NCBI RefSeq assembly: GCF_001953055.1
Contig: NZ_CP019044.1
Span: 1,736,001 to 1,800,000 of the forward strand
Direction of reading: 5' to 3'
Length of the DNA: 64,000 nt
Source of the DNA: Salaquimonas pukyongi
GTDB lineage: Bacteria; Pseudomonadota; Alphaproteobacteria; Rhizobiales; Rhizobiaceae
Positions within the stretch are counted from its first letter, which is position 1. Every line of letters begins with the position of its first letter. Below the pieces are notes generated by a model. That model was not told where the DNA came from. It was given only the letters and a program-made list of their open reading frames with translations, and did no database searches. This document shows, piece by piece, positions 55,526 to 64,000 of the stretch. A program made the translations under genes and the position numbers.

Positions 55526-55902
55526 TACTCGCTCCAACCACACTCATGCGGCGGATCAAACCGCTCGATTACCATCTTTGCGCCGGCAGCAGCCTCCAGC
55601 TCACAGCGATCTGGAGCCCTCTCGCTGCGGGCGATCTGTATCATTCCCGCCCTGCCGGCCTCCGGTGAGGCTGAACAGCTAACATCCCCGTCCTCGATCA
55701 GCATGGTGGACGTTTCTCCGCCAAAAACGGCAATCTTCGCGACCAGAACCTCGCCGGCACGGTTTTCAACACAAAGTTCGGCCGGCGCCAGCGAAAGTCC
55801 GTCGGGATGAAACAGAAAGCGCGAAATTTCCCCGTGGAACAAAAACAGCGCACCAACCAGTGGCAGGACCAGCACGATCGCGATCTTGGCCAATCTCGGC
55901 AT
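55525..55902 (-). CDS. Secreted or membrane-anchored partner of the RND exporter
   Basis: The 125-residue protein begins with a hydrophobic segment (AKIAIVLVLPLVGALFLF) that is a signal peptide or anchor. It then has a periplasmic domain with four cysteines (LCVEN, SCSAS, RCELE, ECGWSE). The stop overlaps the start of the RND gene, so they are made together. It may help the exporter, but I recognise no family. The sfsA gene lies on the other side, divergent. Confidence 0.65.
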   Translation of the reverse strand: MPRLAKIAIVLVLPLVGALFLFHGEISRFLFHPDGLSLAPAELCVENRAGEVLVAKIAVFGGETSTMLIEDGDVSCSASPEAGRAGMIQIARSERAPDRCELEAAAGAKMVIERFDPPHECGWSE

Positions 55903-56079
55903 TGCATTCCATTCGGACCTGGAGCAATTCAGATTTTGACAGAACCGGAAAAACCTGAAACCCGCTGATACATAGACAACTGCCGCACGTTACCGCGCGG
56001 CGTTTGGCCGTGTGTAATGAAAGCGGGCCGCCGCAACAAGGCCAAACTGGCATTCAAGCCAACATAAAGGGTCAAAAGC

Positions 56080-56787
56080 TTGAAGTTTGTGGACGAACTC
56101 ATCTCCTGTACGCTGATCCGGCGCTACAAGCGCTTTCTTGCCGATGTTCAAATGCCGGATGGCAGCGTGATCACCGTCCATTGCCCCAATCCGGGCGCCA
56201 TGCTCGGTCTCGATGCGCCGGGATCGCGCGCCTGGATTTCCGACAGCCGCAATCCTGCCCGCAAACTGCGCCATACCTTGGAAATCGTCGAGGCGGACGG
56301 AACGCTTGTCGGCATCAACACCAACCTGCCGAACCGCCTGGCCCGCGAGGCCATGGAAAACGGTCTGGCACCCCTTCGGCCCGGCGCGACAATTCTTGCC
56401 GAGCAGAAATATGGCGAAAACAGACGCATCGACTTTCTGATAAGCGAAGAAGACCGGCCTCCCTGCTTCATCGAGGTCAAAAACGTCCATCTCGTTCGCC
56501 GCCGCGGCCTGCATGAATTTCCAGATTGCAAAACCGCCCGCGGCACCAAGCATTTGGGCGAACTCATCCGGCAGGTGGAGGCCGGCAACCGGGCCATGAT
56601 GCTTTACATCATCCAGCGCTGGGACGGGGACCGCTTTTCCATCGCCAGCGACCTTGATCCGGCCTATGCCAGGGCCTTTGCTGATGCCAAAGGCGCCGGC
56701 GTTGAAATGCTGGCGCTCAAGTGCCGCATCACGCCGGAAGAAATCACCGCTGTCGAGCCTGTTGAGATCGTCGATCCGGTCTCCTAA
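56080..56787 (+). CDS. sfsA: SfsA family protein (putative sugar-fermentation stimulation / nuclease)
   Basis: The 235-residue protein matches SfsA: RRYKRFLADVQ, HCPNPGAMLGL, GTLVGINTNLPN, and the nuclease-like RIDFLISEEDRPPCFIEVKN. It was named from an E. coli maltose phenotype and is thought to be a DNA-binding nuclease-like protein. The start is TTG at 56080, preceded by AAAGGG, since no ATG is in frame before the conserved N-terminus. Confidence 0.92.
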   Translation: MKFVDELISCTLIRRYKRFLADVQMPDGSVITVHCPNPGAMLGLDAPGSRAWISDSRNPARKLRHTLEIVEADGTLVGINTNLPNRLAREAMENGLAPLRPGATILAEQKYGENRRIDFLISEEDRPPCFIEVKNVHLVRRRGLHEFPDCKTARGTKHLGELIRQVEAGNRAMMLYIIQRWDGDRFSIASDLDPAYARAFADAKGAGVEMLALKCRITPEEITAVEPVEIVDPVS

Positions 56788-56838
56788 CGCCCCTCGGAAG
56801 TCTTGCACACAAAACGCTTTCGCTGCATAGAGCATGGC

Positions 56839-57663
56839 ATGCAGAACTACATCGAAGCCAGTCACGCACCCGCAAAGAACACCGGAACCATCAAGCTTTA
56901 TGGCAAGGACGGGTTTGAGGGCATGCGCCGCGCAGGCCGGTTAACCGCGCAGTGCCTCGACCAGTTGGCAGCCATCGTCAAACCCGGCGTCACCACGCGG
57001 GAAATCGACGAATTCGTCTTCCGCTTCGGTATCGAGCATGACGCCTTTCCGGCAACGCTCAACTATCGCGGATACACCAAGTCCTGCTGCACCTCGATCA
57101 ATCACGTGGTCTGTCACGGCATTCCCAATGACAAGCCGCTGCGCGAAGGTGACATTCTCAACATCGATGTGACCCTGGTGCTGGACGGCTGGCACGGCGA
57201 TTCAAGCCGCATGTACACGGTCGGCCCGGCCCGCCGCGCTGCCGAGCGCCTGATCGCGGTCACCTATGAGTCGCTGATGCGCGGCATTGCCGAGGTCAAG
57301 CCGGGCGCCACCACCGGCGATATCGGTGCAGCCATCCAGCAATATGCCGAAGGCGAGCGCTGCTCGGTGGTGCGCGATTTCTGCGGCCACGGCCTCGGCC
57401 TGCTGTTTCACGATGCGCCGAACATTCTCCATTTCGGCCGAAGGGGTGAAGGCGTGGAACTGCGCCCCGGCATGATCTTCACCATTGAGCCGATGATCAA
57501 TCTCGGACGCCCGGCGGTAAAGGTCCTGAGCGATGGCTGGACGGCGGTGACGCGCGACCGCTCGCTCTCGGCCCAGTTCGAGCACTCCGTGGGCGTAACC
57601 GAAGACGGCTGCGAGATTTTTACCCTTTCCCCGGCAGGGCACACTGTGCCACCATACATCTGA
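56839..57663 (+). CDS. map: Methionine aminopeptidase, type I
   Basis: The 274-residue enzyme removes the initiator methionine from new proteins. It has the pita-bread fold signatures, and the metal ligands are present: SINHVVCHGIP, DILNIDVTL, WHGDSSRM, GHGLGLLFHDAP and FTIEPMINLG. The ATG at 56839 (MQNYIEASHAP) is preferred over an upstream TTG. It follows sfsA by 51 bases. Confidence 0.95.
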   Translation: MQNYIEASHAPAKNTGTIKLYGKDGFEGMRRAGRLTAQCLDQLAAIVKPGVTTREIDEFVFRFGIEHDAFPATLNYRGYTKSCCTSINHVVCHGIPNDKPLREGDILNIDVTLVLDGWHGDSSRMYTVGPARRAAERLIAVTYESLMRGIAEVKPGATTGDIGAAIQQYAEGERCSVVRDFCGHGLGLLFHDAPNILHFGRRGEGVELRPGMIFTIEPMINLGRPAVKVLSDGWTAVTRDRSLSAQFEHSVGVTEDGCEIFTLSPAGHTVPPYI

Positions 57664-57720
57664 TTGAGGGCCACCCACAGGCAAACTGCCTGCCCTCGCA
57701 CAACGAATGGCGAGGCATGA

Positions 57721-58479
57721 ATGCCGGGTGGCAAATCACACCCCCTTTCAACAGGGGATGGTTTTGAAGAAAAGACGGCACGGGGAGCAGGCGCGCCGCG
57801 CAGCCGAAAACCCCATTTTCATGGCCATCGCGAACGCATGCGGACAAAGTTCGCCAGGGCGGGGGCGGCTGCCATGGCCGAATACGAAATCCTGGAAATG
57901 CTGCTCTATCGTTCCATTCGCCAGGGCGATACCAAACCGATCGCCAAACGGTTGGTGGAGGAATTCGGCTCGCTGTCGGAAGTGTTGTCAGCGCCGGTGA
58001 CACGCCTGACCGAGATAAAGGGCGTCGGCGAAGCAGTGGCCCTCGACCTGAAACTCGTCCAGGCGGCCGGGGCACTGCTGGCAAGCGGCAGCATTCGCGA
58101 ACGCCCTCTGCTGACATCCTGGACCAAGGTCCTCGACTATTGCCGCGCCACCATGGCCTTCGAGGACCGGGAAATGTTCCGCATCATCTTCCTCGACAAG
58201 AAGAACCGGCTGATCAAGGACGAGGTCCAGCAGGTGGGAACGGTGGACCACACGCCGGTCTACCCCCGCGAAGTTGCCAAACGGGCGCTGGAACTGTCGG
58301 CAACCGCCATCATCCTCGTCCATAACCACCCATCGGGCGATCCCACGCCCTCCCGCGCGGACATCGAGATGACAAAGCTGATCATTGATGTGCTCCACCC
58401 CCTCGGCGTAACCGTTCACGACCACATCATCATCGGCCGCGAGGGACACGCCAGTCTGAAAGGCCTGCAACTGATTTAG
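57721..58479 (+). CDS. radC: RadC family JAMM-domain protein
   Basis: The 252-residue protein has a helix-hairpin-helix region (about residues 60-120, with [15 protein letters not shown]) and a JAMM metal-binding motif, [14 protein letters not shown]. Despite the name, RadC is not needed for DNA repair in E. coli, and its reaction is unsettled. It follows map by 57 bases. The last four bases overlap the end of the convergent MocA-type gene. Confidence 0.92.
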   Translation: MPGGKSHPLSTGDGFEEKTARGAGAPRSRKPHFHGHRERMRTKFARAGAAAMAEYEILEMLLYRSIRQGDTKPIAKRLVEEFGSLSEVLSAPVTRLTEIKGVGEAVALDLKLVQAAGALLASGSIRERPLLTSWTKVLDYCRATMAFEDREMFRIIFLDKKNRLIKDEVQQVGTVDHTPVYPREVAKRALELSATAIILVHNHPSGDPTPSRADIEMTKLIIDVLHPLGVTVHDHIIIGREGHASLKGLQLI

Positions 58480-60101
58480 GGCAGGTCCTTTAACAAGGCA
58501 TAGGCTTGCGGCGTATCGACGTCGAGCGCGGCAGCTTCCCCGATTTCCACCTCAACGACATCGTCCGCGTTCTGCCCGATGAGATGGCGGGCACCGGTAT
58601 CTCCGCTGATGGCGGCAAGCGCTTCAAAATGCGCCCTCGGCCAAAGCACCGGATTGCCTCGCCTGCCCTTGTTGGTGGCAACCACAATGGCTTTTTCAGC
58701 CGCAATGCTGTGGGCATTCTCCCCAAGCGCTTTTGCCATCGCTTCCAGCATGTTTGGTGTTACCTTCGGCATGTCACTCAAAAGGATGATCACATGGCTT
58801 GCACCCGGTGTTACCGCTTCGATGCCGCACCGAAGGGACGCTGCAAGCCCCTCCTCATAGCCGGCATTGTGCACTACTTTGACGTCCAGCCCCTCCAATG
58901 CAGCCTTCACCGCCTCCCCCTCATATCCGGTCACGGCAATGACTTCAGCAATGGATTTTGCATCGAGGGCAGCTCGCACAACATGGCGCACGATCGGTTC
59001 GCCGCCATGATCCAGCAGCAGCTTGTTGTCTTTTCCCATGCGCCGCGACTGGCCGGCCGCCAGCACGATGGCCGATATGAATGTCTTCGCCTTGCTGCTG
59101 CCAGATGCTTCGCGCGGCTGGGGTCTCGACGCAATCTCCATCAAAAGGCCGCCGGAGCCCATGCGGCCGATATCTTGGCTGGTGACGGCAATACCTGCCA
59201 GCAGCCGCTCCAGAACGAAATCGAACCCGTTGCGCGCCGGCGAGCGGGCGCAGCCGGGCGCACCCAGAACCGGCTTTCCGTCCAGTTCGCCAAGCATCAG
59301 CAGATTGCCCGGATCAACCGGCATGCCGAGCCGCACAACCTTTCCTCCGGCAGCCCGCAAACCTTCGGGAATGACATCGCGGTCATCGCAAATGGCGGAC
59401 GCTCCGAAAACGATCATGAGATCGCAATCGCCTGCCCGCTGACGCAGGGCTTCTTCAATCTGTGCCGCCTCGTGGCCGACAGCATCGTGAAACACCACAG
59501 TAGAGCCGCTGGCCTGCAAGCGGCCCTCCATCACCCGCGCGGTCTTGGCAATGGTGGCATCCTTCAGCGCGGGCAGGCGTGTGGAAATCAAGCCAACGCG
59601 TTTTGCGGCATAATTGTGCACCGCCAGCACCCCCGCTTGCCCTGCCAAGGCCTCCACCGCTTCTACCGCCTTTTCTGCCACGGCGTAGGGAATGATCTTC
59701 ACCGTTGCCACCATGCGGCCTGCCTTTACCGGCGTAAAATCGGCAAGCGTTGCAAACGTAATGCCCGGATCGACGGCATTGATGGCGTCGATGCGTTCTG
59801 CGGAGATCCGCAAGACCCCTGCATGTTCTGCATGAAAATTGACGCGCCCGGTTCCCGCATCTGCCGCAATCGCCCCGCTAACGCCAAGGGCTTCGGCAAT
59901 CCGGCCGGCCGCCACATCCTCGTTGACGTCTTCCTTGCCGGGAATGGCAACGATGAGGCTGTCGATCCCGGCGTCCGACACCTGTTGCAGGTCCGCCCTG
60001 GAAAGCACCGTCCCCTTGCGGATCGTCAGCTTCCCCCGCCTCAGGGTGTGGGCAAGAATTGCACCACCACAGTCTTCCAGCAGAAACCGGCCGAATTTCA
60101 T
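58476..60101 (-). CDS. Molybdopterin-binding domain fused to a MobA/MocA-type nucleotidyltransferase
   Basis: The 541-residue protein has an N-terminal MoeA/MoaB-like molybdopterin-binding region (about 1-330, with [18 protein letters not shown] and [15 protein letters not shown]). The C-terminal nucleotidyltransferase (about 345-541) has [20 protein letters not shown] and [13 protein letters not shown]. Such fusions cytidylylate molybdopterin for xanthine-oxidase-type hydroxylases. The start overlaps the stop of the XdhC gene (ATGA), tying it to the maturation operon. Confidence 0.9.
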   Translation of the reverse strand: MKFGRFLLEDCGGAILAHTLRRGKLTIRKGTVLSRADLQQVSDAGIDSLIVAIPGKEDVNEDVAAGRIAEALGVSGAIAADAGTGRVNFHAEHAGVLRISAERIDAINAVDPGITFATLADFTPVKAGRMVATVKIIPYAVAEKAVEAVEALAGQAGVLAVHNYAAKRVGLISTRLPALKDATIAKTARVMEGRLQASGSTVVFHDAVGHEAAQIEEALRQRAGDCDLMIVFGASAICDDRDVIPEGLRAAGGKVVRLGMPVDPGNLLMLGELDGKPVLGAPGCARSPARNGFDFVLERLLAGIAVTSQDIGRMGSGGLLMEIASRPQPREASGSSKAKTFISAIVLAAGQSRRMGKDNKLLLDHGGEPIVRHVVRAALDAKSIAEVIAVTGYEGEAVKAALEGLDVKVVHNAGYEEGLAASLRCGIEAVTPGASHVIILLSDMPKVTPNMLEAMAKALGENAHSIAAEKAIVVATNKGRRGNPVLWPRAHFEALAAISGDTGARHLIGQNADDVVEVEIGEAAALDVDTPQAYALLKDLP

Positions 60102-60823
60102 GCTTCCCGTCGCTCCCGGGCCCCGCTGGCGACACTCCCCTGAACCGGCCGCGTGCGATAGGCCTGGATGATCTCGCCGATGATCGCCACGGCAATCTCC
60201 ATCGGGTTGGAGGCAGCGATATCAAGCCCGATGGGCGCATGAATGCGGGCAAGCTCCGTTTCACTCACCCCTTCCGCCTTCAGCCGCTCAACCCGCTTTG
60301 CATGGGTTTTGCGGCTCCCCAGCGCACCAACGTAAAAGCAATTGGTCTTCAGCGCCTCGATGATGGGAAAATCATCGATCTTTGGATCATGGGTTACCGC
60401 AACCAGTGCGGTAAACGCATCGAGCGGGCGTTTGGCAAGTTCGTCCTGCGGCCATTCGGCCGCCAGATCGACACCGGAAAACCGTTCCGGCGTTGCAAAG
60501 GCCGTGCGCGGGTCGATCACCCTGATTTCATATCCCGCAATGGCGGCAATGGCGGCCAGGGCCTGGGTGATGTGCACTGCCCCGATGGCGGCAATCCGCG
60601 GTGCTGGAACGTGAACGTTGAGGAAATATTTCTTTCCCTCGACCGCATGCATGCCGGATTTGCCGCTGCGAAAGGCTGTTGCGGCAAGATCACCCAGCGC
60701 GCCGGCGACCTCGTCAGCCTCCAGGATCACCCGGTCGCGGCCAGTCTCCATTTCGGTCAACAAAATGGCCGCACGGCGCTCCCGGCGAGCGGCGTTGAGT
60801 TTTTTGAGGCTGGCGGGGTCCAT
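60098..60823 (-). CDS. XdhC-family protein, Rossmann (C-terminal) half
   Basis: The 241-residue protein holds the XdhC C-terminal NAD-like fold (AAIGAVHITQALAAIAAIAG) and the family signature GALGSRKTHAKRVERL. XdhC/CoxF proteins bind molybdenum cofactor, oversee its sulfuration and insert it into xanthine dehydrogenase or CO dehydrogenase. Its start overlaps the stop of the N-terminal half by one base (TGATG). The split of one usual protein into two coupled genes is found in several alphaproteobacteria. Confidence 0.88.
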   Translation of the reverse strand: MDPASLKKLNAARRERRAAILLTEMETGRDRVILEADEVAGALGDLAATAFRSGKSGMHAVEGKKYFLNVHVPAPRIAAIGAVHITQALAAIAAIAGYEIRVIDPRTAFATPERFSGVDLAAEWPQDELAKRPLDAFTALVAVTHDPKIDDFPIIEALKTNCFYVGALGSRKTHAKRVERLKAEGVSETELARIHAPIGLDIAASNPMEIAVAIIGEIIQAYRTRPVQGSVASGARERREA

Positions 60824-61179
60824 CAGCCGACTCTTTCCACATAGACACGGATCTTGCCGCCGCACGAAAGCCCGACCTGCCAGGCAGTCTCGTCGGCAAC
60901 GCCGAATTCGAGCATTTTCGGTTCGCCCGAATGCAGCACATCCATGGCATCGGCGATAACGGCGCCTTCCACGCAGCCGCCGGAAACCGAGCCTTCGAAA
61001 TTGCCTTCGCCATCGATGACAAGATGCGCCCCGGTTGGCCGCGGCGCCGAGCCCCAGGTTTCAACCACGGTGGCAATCGCCACTTCCCTGCCCTCCTTCA
61101 TCCAGGCCTCGGCAATGTCGAGTTCCCGGTCCAAAACCGTCAATGGTGTTCCAGGGGGCGTTGAAGTAGCTGTCGTCAT
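60823..61179 (-). CDS. XdhC-family protein, N-terminal half (XdhC/CoxI domain)
   Basis: The 118-residue protein is the N-terminal XdhC/CoxI domain. It has the block ATVVETWGSAPRPTGAHLVI followed by SVSGGCVEGAVIADA, whose conserved cysteine is thought to matter in cofactor handling. The start at 61179 (MTTATSTPPGT) gives a normal domain start. It is directly coupled to the Rossmann half. Confidence 0.88.
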   Translation of the reverse strand: MTTATSTPPGTPLTVLDRELDIAEAWMKEGREVAIATVVETWGSAPRPTGAHLVIDGEGNFEGSVSGGCVEGAVIADAMDVLHSGEPKMLEFGVADETAWQVGLSCGGKIRVYVERVG

Positions 61180-61270
61180 GGGGTTTGATTTCCGGTTCAG
61201 GCCAAACGGAAGGCAACTGTAGTCCTCCCACCCCTGCCGCTTCAAGTAGCATCAAGCAGGGATCGCAAGC

Positions 61271-62506
61271 CTACGCCTCCCTCATCGCCTCCAGCCAGCG
61301 CCGTGGATCGTGCCGTGCCGATTGAGGCGCCGACAGGGCGTGACACAAATCGGCCAGCGCATCGAGCGAATGCACGGCGCGAAACTCGTCCACATGCGGC
61401 AGCATGGTGCGAATGCCTTTTGCCCGCGCCTGAAACCCCTCGAAACGCAGCAGCGGATTGAGCCATATCAGCCGCCGGCAGGAGCGGTGCAGCCGGTCGA
61501 TTTCATGGCCCAGCATTGCATCGTCGTCGCGTTCCAGCCCGTCGGTAATCAGCAGAACGATCGCCCCCTGCCCCAGCACACGGCGTGACCATTTCCTGTT
61601 GAATTCCTGCAGGGTGGCGCCGATACGCGTTCCGCCTGACCAGTCCTCCACCGCATCGCTGCAATTGGCCAGCGCCTCGTCAATGTCCTTGTTGCGCAAC
61701 TGGCGGGTTACATTGGTCAGCCTTGTGCCGAACAGGAAGGTATGAACCCGCTGGCGGCTTTCAGCCAGCGCATGGATAAAGTGCAGAAAGGTGCGCGAAT
61801 AGTTCGCCATGGAGCCGGAAATGTCGGCCAGGATGACGATGGGCGGATTAACGCGGCGCGTTTCGCGAAACCGCGGCAGAACCAGATCTCCACCGCTTTT
61901 CATCGACCCCGAAAGCGTTCGCCGCGCGTCAATGCGGGCAAGCCGGTTGACCGCCTTGTAACGCCTTGTCCTGACCGGCTGGACCGGCAGAACCAGTTTT
62001 GCCATGGCCAGGCGCGCCTGCGCCAGCTCTCCTGCCGTCATCTGGGCAAAGTCTTTCCTGCGCAAGACTTCGCGGCCCGATGCCGTCAGCATGGCATCGA
62101 TTTCCACTTGCGGCTTTTCCACCTCGCGCTGGCTTTCCTGGCCGGAGAACAGCGATTGGGAAACCCGCGCCTGGCCTGCACGTTTTTCCTCCTCGCGCTC
62201 GCGATCCATCGCCACGGGCGAGAACATCTGCAGCATTTTTTCCACCAGTTCCCGCGAGCGCCAGAACAGCCGGAACGCTTCATCGAAAACCGCATGATCC
62301 TCATGCCGGCTGACAAAGACCGAGTGCAGTATCCAGTAAAAGTCATCCCGGTCCGTGATGCCGGCAACCGATACCGCCCGCACCGCATCAACAACGCTGG
62401 CAGGGCCGACCCGCAAGCCCGCACCGCGCAGGGTTCGGGCAAAATAAAGAATATTGTCGGGCAGCCGCCCTGCTTCGCGCATCCTGGCATCTGCCGCCTG
62501 CGCCAT
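61271..62506 (-). CDS. VWA-domain CoxE-like protein
   Basis: The 411-residue protein has a helical N-terminus and a von Willebrand A domain with the metal-site motif DISGSMANYSR (about residue 226). It resembles CoxE, which works with the MoxR-type ATPase CoxD to mature the molybdenum/copper centre of CO dehydrogenase. The MoxR gene ends four bases before its start. Context and domains together support a CoxDE pair. Confidence 0.9.
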   Translation of the reverse strand: MAQAADARMREAGRLPDNILYFARTLRGAGLRVGPASVVDAVRAVSVAGITDRDDFYWILHSVFVSRHEDHAVFDEAFRLFWRSRELVEKMLQMFSPVAMDREREEEKRAGQARVSQSLFSGQESQREVEKPQVEIDAMLTASGREVLRRKDFAQMTAGELAQARLAMAKLVLPVQPVRTRRYKAVNRLARIDARRTLSGSMKSGGDLVLPRFRETRRVNPPIVILADISGSMANYSRTFLHFIHALAESRQRVHTFLFGTRLTNVTRQLRNKDIDEALANCSDAVEDWSGGTRIGATLQEFNRKWSRRVLGQGAIVLLITDGLERDDDAMLGHEIDRLHRSCRRLIWLNPLLRFEGFQARAKGIRTMLPHVDEFRAVHSLDALADLCHALSAPQSARHDPRRWLEAMREA

Positions 62507-62510
62507 CGGC

Positions 62511-63425
62511 CTACTCCGCCGCCCGCAGTTCCGCCTTCACCTCATCAAGCAACTGCTTGCCCTCGCTTGCCTGAATGCGGGCGATGTCGTCCTGGTATTT
62601 CAGCAATACGCCGATGGTGTCGGAGACGGTTTGCGGATCAAGCGCCAGCTTGTCCAGCTCAATCAGGGCACCGGCCCAGTCCAGGGTTTCAGCAACGCCC
62701 GGGTTTTTGAACAGGTCGATCTGGCGCAGTTTCTGCACATAGGTCACGATCTCGCGCGACAGGGCTTCGCCCGCACCCGGCGCTTTGACATGAATGATCG
62801 CCAGTTCGCGCTCGGCGTCGGGATAATCCACCCAGTGATACAGACAGCGCCGCTTCAGCGCGTCGTGAATTTCGCGGGTGCGGTTGGTGGTGATGATGAC
62901 GATGGGCGGTTCTGCCGCCCTGATGGTGCCAAGTTCGGGGATCGTCACCTGAAAATCCGACAGGATTTCCAGCAAAAACGCCTCGAATGCCTCATCGGTG
63001 CGGTCAAGTTCGTCGATCAGCAGCACCGGCGCCTTTCCCTTGCTGCCCTCAAGGGCCTGCAGCAGCGGGCGGCGGATCAGGAAACGGTCGGAAAAGACGC
63101 CCTTTTCCATTGCCTTGCGGTCGGTATCGCCCGAAGCCTCCCGCATGCGGATTTCGACCATCTGTGCAGCATAGTTCCACTCGTAAAGCGCGGTCGAGGC
63201 ATCGAGGCCCTCATAGCATTGCAGGCGGATCAACGGCCGGTCGAGCTGTTCGCTCAAAACCTTGGCGATTTCCGTCTTGCCAACGCCCGCTTCCCCTTCA
63301 AGAAACAAGGGCCTGCCCATGGAAAGCGCCAAAAACAGCACGGTTGCCAGCGCCCGGTCGGACACATAGCCGCCGCCAGCCAGAAGTTCGGCGGTCTCGT
63401 CGATCGTTGCGGGAGGTTTTGTCAT
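62511..63425 (-). CDS. MoxR-family AAA+ ATPase (CoxD-like)
   Basis: The 304-residue ATPase has Walker A GEAGVGKT (about residue 43), Walker B VLLIDELDR and the sensor-1 segment IVIITTNRTREI. MoxR ATPases work with VWA-domain proteins as chaperones; here the VWA partner is the next gene. The start at 63425 (MTKPPATIDETA) follows GCAGGACGAC. Confidence 0.93.
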   Translation of the reverse strand: MTKPPATIDETAELLAGGGYVSDRALATVLFLALSMGRPLFLEGEAGVGKTEIAKVLSEQLDRPLIRLQCYEGLDASTALYEWNYAAQMVEIRMREASGDTDRKAMEKGVFSDRFLIRRPLLQALEGSKGKAPVLLIDELDRTDEAFEAFLLEILSDFQVTIPELGTIRAAEPPIVIITTNRTREIHDALKRRCLYHWVDYPDAERELAIIHVKAPGAGEALSREIVTYVQKLRQIDLFKNPGVAETLDWAGALIELDKLALDPQTVSDTIGVLLKYQDDIARIQASEGKQLLDEVKAELRAAE

Positions 63426-63435
63426 GTCGTCCTGC

Positions 63436-63939
63436 TCACAAAAGCCGGTAATCGCGGTCCATGTAACACAGTGCCGGCGGCAGTTCATCGCCTGCAGGCA
63501 GATGATAACCCGCCACTTCACCGAAGATAATCATGTGGGTCGCCACTTCGGTGACATTCGTCACCCGGCAATCAAGCGCCATTCGGGCGCCGGTCAGCAC
63601 CGGTGAGCCTGTCGCCAGCGTGCGCCACTGCCCCAGCGCGAAACGCTCCTCCATTTCCAGATGCCCCTCGCCCGCAAAGGCCCTTGCAATGGCGATCTGA
63701 TCCCCGCACAGCGTGTTCAGGCTGAAATGGCCATTTTCGGCAAACCAGCCGTTTTCCGGCCGGTTGCGGTTCAGGCACACCAGCAGCGTCGGCGGATTGT
63801 CGGAAACCGAAGTAACCGCCGAAACGGTCACGCCCCTCTGGCCAGCCGGCCCGTCGGTCGCAACCACGTGAACGGCACCGGCAAACCGCGCCATGCAGTC
63901 GCGGTAATCCTGGGAAGCAATTCGGGACTGGTCGAGCAA
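63436..63939 (-). CDS. Flavin reductase-like domain protein
   Basis: The 167-residue protein has the FMN-binding split-barrel pattern of flavin reductases: MARFAGAVHVVATDG, GVTVSAVTSVSDNPPTLLVC and FSLNTLCGDQIAIARAFAG. It supplies reduced FMN to a partner or acts as an electron donor. The start is TTG at 63939, because AGGAG lies seven bases upstream; the GTG at 63978 has no ribosome binding site. It precedes the MoxR gene by 10 bases and may belong to the same operon. Confidence 0.88.
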   Translation of the reverse strand: MLDQSRIASQDYRDCMARFAGAVHVVATDGPAGQRGVTVSAVTSVSDNPPTLLVCLNRNRPENGWFAENGHFSLNTLCGDQIAIARAFAGEGHLEMEERFALGQWRTLATGSPVLTGARMALDCRVTNVTEVATHMIIFGEVAGYHLPAGDELPPALCYMDRDYRLL

Positions 63940-64000
63940 GAAAAAACTCCTATCGGCCCGGTTACCGAAACCGGACACAAACCAAAGCCGTCTTATGCAG

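Noticed and set aside
58506-60143. Open frame of 545 codons antisense to the MocA-type gene
   Set aside because: The minus-strand gene has clear domains and start/stop coupling to its neighbours. The plus frame has neither.
1-64000. CRISPR arrays, insertion sequences with transposase genes, rRNA genes
   Set aside because: No regularly spaced direct repeats, no transposase or integrase frame and no rRNA sequence were seen.

Overview
The window looks like chromosome of an aerobic alphaproteobacterium of the order Hyphomicrobiales (Rhizobiales). The evidence is high GC throughout, a DksA with one cysteine, a vitamin-B12-dependent class II ribonucleotide reductase, RNase E with a long insertion in its S1 domain, an NDUFA12-type complex I protein, and the block accB-accC-aat-DUF2155-phosphatase-NDUFA12. 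I cannot name a species. Most of the window is ordinary core genome; accessory DNA is confined to about 19.5-21.3 kb and perhaps 50.3-51.4 kb.

Layout. 0-14.7 kb: dksA, an MFS carrier, a MscS-type channel, a class II aldolase-like protein, a Tat-lipoprotein L,D-transpeptidase, tRNA-Leu(UAA), a CinA-like protein, a WYL regulator facing a 54-residue protein gene across a strong palindrome, transporters, gpt and a GGDEF/EAL protein. 14.7-19.5 kb: a 935-base intergenic region with two NrdR-type boxes, then nrdJ. 19.5-21.3 kb: a tRNA T-arm remnant, an AT-rich two-gene module (GrlR-like plus DUF6680), and a GIY-YIG nuclease gene flanked by inverted copies of a palindromic repeat. 21.3-49.9 kb: mainly housekeeping and cell-envelope genes (anmK, tyrS, a DUF3971/AsmA-type protein, bcp, M23 peptidase, prfB with a programmed frameshift, mrcA, amidase, rne, M48 peptidase, DsbA, accBC, aat, NDUFA12, cspA). 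49.9-53.2 kb: an operon of three small Tat-exported proteins behind a palindromic operator, facing a nitroreductase gene, then two genes of unclear role. 53.3-64 kb: an RND/MMPL exporter pair, sfsA, map, radC, and a molybdenum-hydroxylase maturation cluster (MoxR, CoxE-like, two XdhC halves, a MocA-type fusion) without its structural enzyme.

Four single-base deletions, all in G or C runs, break three otherwise intact reading frames: the mscS-type gene, mrcA, and accC at two sites. Because accC and probably mrcA are needed for growth, I read these as under-called homopolymers in the sequence rather than real mutations. They should be corrected before the genes are called pseudogenes.

The best candidates for something undescribed are: (i) the Tat triad, in which two paralogues share an exactly spaced C-x3-H-x29-C-x2-C motif under one operator; (ii) the GIY-YIG gene between inverted palindromic repeats, an arrangement like REP/RAYT systems but with a different nuclease; (iii) the AT-rich GrlR-like/DUF6680 pair beside a tRNA fragment; and (iv) the structured element upstream of the nrdJ control region.
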